This document shows positions 60,807-64,000 of a DNA stretch of 64,000 nt, piece after piece. The notes beneath the pieces are model-generated. The model was not told the origin of the DNA and ran no database searches. It worked only from the letters and a program-made list of their open reading frames with translations. Numbering within the stretch: the first letter of the stretch is position 1; each line of letters opens with the position of its first letter. Origin of the DNA: UMGS1370 sp963557065 (lineage in GTDB: Bacteria; Bacillota; Clostridia; Lachnospirales; Lachnospiraceae); assembly GCA_963557065.1 (NCBI GenBank), contig CAUWCT010000043.1, positions 11,737-75,736 of the forward strand, in the 5' to 3' direction. A program made the translations under genes and the position numbers.

Positions 60807-61031
60807 ATGTATGGCGTTCAAGGTTCTAAACATTGGTCAGAAGATATTATTTATCGCGTATTAAGCGATGGAAAAGTACATAATTTTAATGAAATCTATG
60901 ATGAAATTACGAAAGTTGAAAAATTGAATATTACACGTGGAAATCTCAGTTGTGTTTTAACTCGTTTGAAACAAAAAAGAGGTAATATTATTCAATTCCG
61001 ATGTGGTTTTTTTCAATTATCTATAAAATAG
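60807..61031 (+). CDS. Small winged-helix protein, 74 residues
   Basis: The product (MYGVQGSKHWSEDIIYRVL...) has the order of a winged helix: helix 1 SEDIIYRVLSDG, helix 2 NFNEIYDEIT, a recognition helix NITRGNLSCVLTRLKQKRG, and a hairpin NIIQFRCGFFQLS. It is basic and probably binds DNA. An AGAAAGGAG site precedes the ATG; earlier in-frame starts lie in the promoter. It converges on a 48-residue gene over a shared terminator and shares an upstream box with it. I do not recognise a named family. It may regulate the element or itself. Confidence 0.75.
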   Translation: MYGVQGSKHWSEDIIYRVLSDGKVHNFNEIYDEITKVEKLNITRGNLSCVLTRLKQKRGNIIQFRCGFFQLSIK

Positions 61032-61043
61032 CATTCATAAAAC

Positions 61044-61085
61044 AAAAGAAACAACCGAGGAACTGTATTATCGGTTGTTTCTTTT
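61044..61085. terminator. Bidirectional terminator between two small element genes
   Basis: A 15-bp perfect stem (61044-61058 with 61071-61085) has an A run before and a T run after it, so it can end both convergent transcripts. Confidence 0.92.
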
Positions 61086-61099
61086 AAGTTTTAATAAAA

Positions 61100-61246
61100 T
61101 TAAGGTCGTCCGTCTTCTTGGTACATATCATACATTATATTTGAGTTTTTTTGCTTCTTTCTCCGGTGTTGTCGCATCTTGATTATCAGCAATTCCTCAT
61201 TACAGATATCACATTCTTGTTGCAGTAATAGCATTTCATCTTTCAT
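61100..61246 (-). CDS. Very small protein with CxxC, 48 residues
   Basis: The product (MKDEMLLLQQECDICNEELL...) has an acidic helical first half with the pair Cys-Asp-Ile-Cys, a strongly basic middle (RQHRRKKQKN) and an acidic tail. An AGGAGG site lies eight bases before the ATG at 61246; a longer reading to 61291 starts upstream of it. It has its own promoter (61271-61299) preceded by the 17-bp box. I do not recognise a family. A nucleic-acid or partner-protein adaptor is possible. Confidence 0.6.
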   Translation of the reverse strand: MKDEMLLLQQECDICNEELLIIKMRQHRRKKQKNSNIMYDMYQEDGRP

Positions 61247-61270
61247 CCATTTTTCCTCCTTCATACCATC

Positions 61271-61299
61271 AGTGTACTGATTTTCGAACAATATCTCAA
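61271..61299 (-). promoter_or_regulatory. Promoter of 48-residue gene
   Basis: On the minus strand TTGAGA (61294-61299) and TACACT (61271-61276) are 17 bp apart, about 25 bp before the ATG. Confidence 0.75.
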
Positions 61300-61308
61300 A
61301 AAACTAAT

Positions 61309-61325
61309 CTTGCGGATAAGAAAAA
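61309..61325 (-). promoter_or_regulatory. 17-bp box upstream of 48-residue gene promoter
   Basis: This is the exact inverse of 60714-60730. Read with the gene, it is TTTTTCTTATCCGCAAG and ends 9 bp before the -35, the same spacing as on the other side of the cassette. Confidence 0.8.
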
Positions 61326-61344
61326 TGGCTTTATTTATACACAC

Positions 61345-61375
61345 AAAAAAAAGACAGCCCATACGGACTGCCTTT
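61345..61375 (-). terminator. Terminator of 339-residue gene
   Basis: On the minus strand an 11-bp stem (61365-61375 with 61350-61360) with loop GTAT is followed by eight T. It lies about 27 bp after the stop at 61402. Confidence 0.9.
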
Positions 61376-61401
61376 CTCGAAATAGAGGAGTTGATTAGAG
61401 A

Positions 61402-62421
61402 TTATTCAACAGTAACAACATAACCCCTGTCTCTGGTGGAACGGCTTACCAGCGTCTTCAGCTGATAAGTATCTGGATTTGCAAAGGTTAAACGATATGT
61501 CCACTGCTCTTTTGTGATGTCGATCAGAACCGGATAGTCAGCCAGTTCCTTGATTGCCGGATGTTTAATTGTAATGCTTTCGGAATCTACCTCGACAAAT
61601 AAAAGCTCGTCACTCTTCATTACGAATGTTTCGTAATAGCAGCTCCAATTTGCGTGGACATCTTCCGGCAGCAGCATTTCGCGTTTGATACCAGTGTGTG
61701 TCATCTCATGCCACAGGTACTGTCCTGGAGTGATGCGTTCTCCGTTTTCTTTGATCGGTGCATGTGGTACAAACAGTGTCCAGTACCCATCCACTTCTTT
61801 CAGCGCAATGTTCTTGATTACAATCGGTGCATTTGACTGCTCAAATGCTACACGTTTTCCATTAATAGCAATGACTGCTGCGTCTTTCAAGGTGTGCACT
61901 TCCTCTTCCACTCCGTTTTCATTTGTAATTTTCTCAATATCAATTACGGAAAATGCAAGGAAGGCGGTGGTGTGATCTTTGGTGTAAGCAACCAACTCCG
62001 GCATCGGGATCGTCCTGTAGTTCAGATAACTGAAGGTATCCTTTGCCGGCTCGTACAGTACCAGATCATATCGATCTTCTGCTACCCTGGATTTTACAGC
62101 ACATACCAGCTGGCCTGGCAGTTCTGCTACAATCTTTTCAATGCGGAGCTGTCCCTGCTCGCATACTTTGATACCGCTCTTATAAAGCGTATCGTCTACT
62201 ACCGTATAACCGGTTGCAACCGGATATGGCTCCGGATCTCTGATTACCTTAAAGGCCAGTACATTGTCTTTTGTAATGGTTACGGTATCGTCACCGAGCT
62301 GACCATCATCCAGCATCTCATGGGCGATATTACCTTCGTTTCCAATGTTAGTAATCTTGTACATCTTTCCATTGACTTTATTGCGTACTTCCAGACCCAT
62401 TCTTACTCGCTCGATTCTCAT
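61402..62421 (-). CDS. Unknown 339-residue protein of the integrative element
   Basis: I do not recognise a family. The protein is soluble, rich in beta-strand-like stretches, with no signal peptide, membrane helix, or nucleotide-binding or nuclease motif. The N-terminal ~60 residues (MGLEVRNKVNGKMYKITNIGNEGNIAHEML...) look like a small SH3-like barrel, and the rest (KDAAVIAINGKRVAF, DGYWTLFVPHAPI, ELLFVEVDSESITIKHP) has a repeated strand pattern that may form a propeller or sandwich. AAAAGGAG precedes the ATG and a strong terminator follows. GC content is higher than in int and xis. The group II intron ends about 90 bp upstream. Confidence 0.8.
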   Translation of the reverse strand: MRIERVRMGLEVRNKVNGKMYKITNIGNEGNIAHEMLDDGQLGDDTVTITKDNVLAFKVIRDPEPYPVATGYTVVDDTLYKSGIKVCEQGQLRIEKIVAELPGQLVCAVKSRVAEDRYDLVLYEPAKDTFSYLNYRTIPMPELVAYTKDHTTAFLAFSVIDIEKITNENGVEEEVHTLKDAAVIAINGKRVAFEQSNAPIVIKNIALKEVDGYWTLFVPHAPIKENGERITPGQYLWHEMTHTGIKREMLLPEDVHANWSCYYETFVMKSDELLFVEVDSESITIKHPAIKELADYPVLIDITKEQWTYRLTFANPDTYQLKTLVSRSTRDRGYVVTVE

Positions 62422-62544
62422 TCTAAACTCCTTTTCCGAGGTCTTTCCCTCATATGCCTTTTATTTTGTTACAGTGTAATTATGGAATAGGAATGAGTGG
62501 GATAATTTTTCAATCGAGTAGGGGAGATTATTTTCTCCCCTCTC

Positions 62545-62580
62545 ACACCACCGTACATGCCGATCGGCATACGGCGGTTC
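62545..62580 (-). ncRNA. Group II intron domain V hairpin
   Basis: On the minus strand the sequence GAACCGCCGTATGCCGATCG, then GCATGTACGGTGGTGT, folds into the two-part domain V stem with a GATC tip. This catalytic hairpin is the most conserved part of group II introns. Its first base overlaps the reverse-transcriptase stop codon. Confidence 0.8.
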
Positions 62581-63862
62581 AACATAACTTCAAAGTATGA
62601 CGCTCATTGTAGTAATCAAAACAGCTAACGAGTCCTGCCCTTGCTAAAACTTCTTTGGATATGGCTCTTACCACACACGTCTTAGTGGATACCCAGTAGT
62701 AGCGATCTCCGCAATACGCTGTGTTTCTCGCCAAGTCTTTTCCGACTCCTAACTTCTGCAATCCCCATTGCCGTTTCTTCGGTACTTTCCACTGTTTCCA
62801 GATGATTACCCGAAGCCTTGTCCTTAAATGTGCGTCAATCTCTGCCATTACTGTTTTCATAGAACCAAGAGCATAATAGTTAATCCATCCTCTCGTCACC
62901 TGATTAATTTTCGCAATCTTTCCTGTGACAGTTCCAGGTATCTTCCTACAAGTCAGTTCTTTCAGCTTACGCTTGAATTTCGCTACCGAGTCCTGATGCG
63001 GTCTGCATTTCCACTCTTTCACTTTGCTATCCTTGTAGAAACCAAAACCAAGATATTTCAGTTTTTGCGGTCTTGTGATATAGGTTTTGGTCATGTTAAC
63101 CTTTAACCCTAGTTTCCTCTGTATCCAATCTGTTATTGTCCGCATAACTCTTTTTGCACTTGTTTCGCTCCTGACTGCGATAACGCAATCATCCGCATAC
63201 CTCGTGAATCTTAGTCCCCTTGCTTCCAGTTCTTTGTCCAGTTCATTCAGCATGATATTCGACAGTAACGGTGATAGATTTCCTCCCTGCGGTGTTCCGA
63301 GTTTTGTTTCCTCATAGCCCTGTGGCGTCATGACTCCTGCTTTGAGGTATTTGCGGATAAGTGATTCTGTATCTCCGTCATTTATGATGTCGTGAACAAG
63401 ACTCATAAGCCTATCCTGCGGCACGTTGTCGAAGAATTTTTCCAAGTCAATATCTACTATCCACTCATAGCCCTCATTTAGATAAATAAGCAGTTGTCTG
63501 ATTGCCATTTCACAACTTCGATTCGGTCTGAAGCCGTAGCTCCAATCCGAAAACAACGGCTCACACATCGGACTTATCACTTGTACGATGCCTTGCTGAA
63601 TGACTCTGTCCATCACGGTCGGAATACCGAGTTTCCTCACTCCACCGTTTGGCTTGGGTATCTCTACCCTCCTGACTGGTTGAGGCTTGTACTGCCTCTG
63701 CCTGATTTGCTCTCTGATGCCATTCCAATTCTCTTTGATATAATCTCCGAGTTCTTCAACTGTTACCTCGTCCACACCGCCTGCCCCTTTATTGGCACAG
63801 ACTTTCTTGTAGGCGGCGTTCATGTTGTCATTGGACAGTATCTTTTCTAACAGTTCCGACAT
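62579..63862 (-). CDS. ltrA: Group II intron reverse transcriptase/maturase
   Basis: The intron-encoded protein helps splicing and copies the intron into DNA. The 427-residue protein has reverse-transcriptase blocks in order: IPKPNGGVRKLGIPTVMDRV, GFRPNRSCEMA, DIDLEKFFDNV (about 137-147), GTPQGGNLSPLLSN, the active site YADD (222-225), and a maturase domain X (KINQVTRGWINYYALGS). No HNH endonuclease domain follows, so target-primed synthesis would rely on a replication-fork primer. A Pro-rich start of other families is absent; the gene is intact. Confidence 0.95.
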   Translation of the reverse strand: MSELLEKILSNDNMNAAYKKVCANKGAGGVDEVTVEELGDYIKENWNGIREQIRQRQYKPQPVRRVEIPKPNGGVRKLGIPTVMDRVIQQGIVQVISPMCEPLFSDWSYGFRPNRSCEMAIRQLLIYLNEGYEWIVDIDLEKFFDNVPQDRLMSLVHDIINDGDTESLIRKYLKAGVMTPQGYEETKLGTPQGGNLSPLLSNIMLNELDKELEARGLRFTRYADDCVIAVRSETSAKRVMRTITDWIQRKLGLKVNMTKTYITRPQKLKYLGFGFYKDSKVKEWKCRPHQDSVAKFKRKLKELTCRKIPGTVTGKIAKINQVTRGWINYYALGSMKTVMAEIDAHLRTRLRVIIWKQWKVPKKRQWGLQKLGVGKDLARNTAYCGDRYYWVSTKTCVVRAISKEVLARAGLVSCFDYYNERHTLKLC

Positions 63863-64000
63863 TGCTTTGTGTGCTTTCTCCTTTCCGTTCCCATGAATTC
63901 GCCCTATATTGTGCGGTATCTGCTCTTTTACGTTTCGCTCTTTCCGCTGTCAGGTATTCCATGGGGCATACATTTGATTACACGGTTACATTGTTCAGCC

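Larger units (their letters stand above)
57060..64000. mobile_element. Tn916-type integrative element (left end; extends past window)
   Basis: Integrase and a small excisionase at 57.3-58.9 kb in Tn916 order mark the left end of an integrative element. The DNA from about 56.7 kb to 58.9 kb is much more AT-rich than the neighbouring chromosome. Further right lie an inserted iscB element, small element-type genes, an unknown 339-residue gene and a group II intron, all typical cargo. Conjugation genes would be beyond base 64000. The exact left boundary is not determined. Confidence 0.65.
62513..64000 (-). mobile_element. Group II intron, 3' part (5' end outside window)
   Basis: The intron runs on the minus strand and encloses the reverse transcriptase gene. 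Its 3' end shows domain V (62545-62580, ACCGCCGTA pairing with TACGGTGGT) and domain VI (62521-62542, GGGGAG/CTCCCC stem), ending in CTACTCGAT at 62513, the usual AY end. Domains I-III and the GUGYG start must lie beyond base 64000. The 138 bp before the ORF (63863-64000) belong to the ribozyme part and hold no gene. Confidence 0.85.

Noticed and set aside
60714..61325. Reading the 17-bp inverted repeats as ends of a small transposon
   Set aside because: No target duplication flanks them, and each sits exactly 9 bp from a -35, which fits regulatory sites better.
62579..63862. Diversity-generating retroelement reverse transcriptase
   Set aside because: The protein has the group II maturase layout, domain V and VI follow directly, and no template/variable repeat pair was seen.
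63984..64000. Start of a fourth MITE copy at the window end (TTGTTCAGCC)
   Set aside because: Only the short TTCAGCC core matches; the preceding bases differ from GTAACAG, and the site lies within the group II intron.
1..64000. CRISPR arrays, tRNA and rRNA genes
   Set aside because: No regularly spaced repeats, cloverleaf-like segments or rRNA signatures were noticed on either strand.

Overview
The window looks like a chromosome segment of a spore-forming, anaerobic member of the Clostridia, most likely Lachnospiraceae. This is inferred from gene order and protein style: mcsA-mcsB-clpC, gerW with a DUF2953 partner, an spoIIIE/ftsK-type translocase next to a TepA-like ClpP homologue, formate-THF ligase, eukaryote-type NADP isocitrate dehydrogenase, preTA, and the priA-def-fmt-yugP-rsmB-rlmN-prpC-prkC-rsgA-rpe-thiN block. 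Nearly all genes lie on the minus strand. No rRNA, tRNA or CRISPR array was seen.

Left part (1-8.8 kb): the protein-arginine-kinase/Clp stress operon (clpC truncated by the window edge, mcsB, mcsA) is headed by a GntR-type regulator where CtsR would be expected. Upstream lie a LysM-GH18 hydrolase, a metallo-beta-lactamase-fold lipoprotein and a MarR-MATE efflux pair with clear operators. 8.8-17.4 kb: a long minus-strand unit yicC-gmk-rpoZ-rimO-pgsA-cinA-two unknown genes-DUF2953-gerW-45-residue membrane protein, ending in a terminator. 17.4-27.7 kb: rqcH on the plus strand, then a carbohydrate locus (CUT1 ABC transporter, GH2 glycosidase, glycerophosphodiesterase) facing a divergent ArsR-like regulator, then serS with its own promoter. 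27.8-48.8 kb: about 20 kb of tightly packed housekeeping genes (ftsK, fhs, murE, murF, priA, def, fmt, yugP, rsmB, rlmN, prpC, prkC, rsgA, rpe, thiN, pdxY). 48.9-56.6 kb: icd and purC on the plus strand, a secreted LysM phosphatase, a lipoprotein, and the preT-preA-DUF1097 operon for pyrimidine reduction.

From about 57 kb to the window end lies an AT-rich integrative element of Tn916 type (tyrosine integrase plus small excisionase). It contains a second mobile layer: an IscB-type element with a structured omega-RNA region and matching hairpins at both ends, apparently inserted between the ribosome binding site and the start codon of xis, with its iscB gene broken after the HNH domain. Next comes a compact cassette of two convergent small genes whose promoters each carry the same 17-bp box exactly 9 bp upstream of the -35, then a 339-residue protein of unknown function, and the 3' part of a group II intron with its reverse transcriptase.

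A 151-bp miniature transposable element with 18-bp terminal inverted repeats and 8-bp target duplications occurs three times in full in the chromosomal part and also as decayed copies. Its internal stems show compensatory base changes, and one copy sits inside the ABC-transporter operon directly after the binding-protein stop codon.
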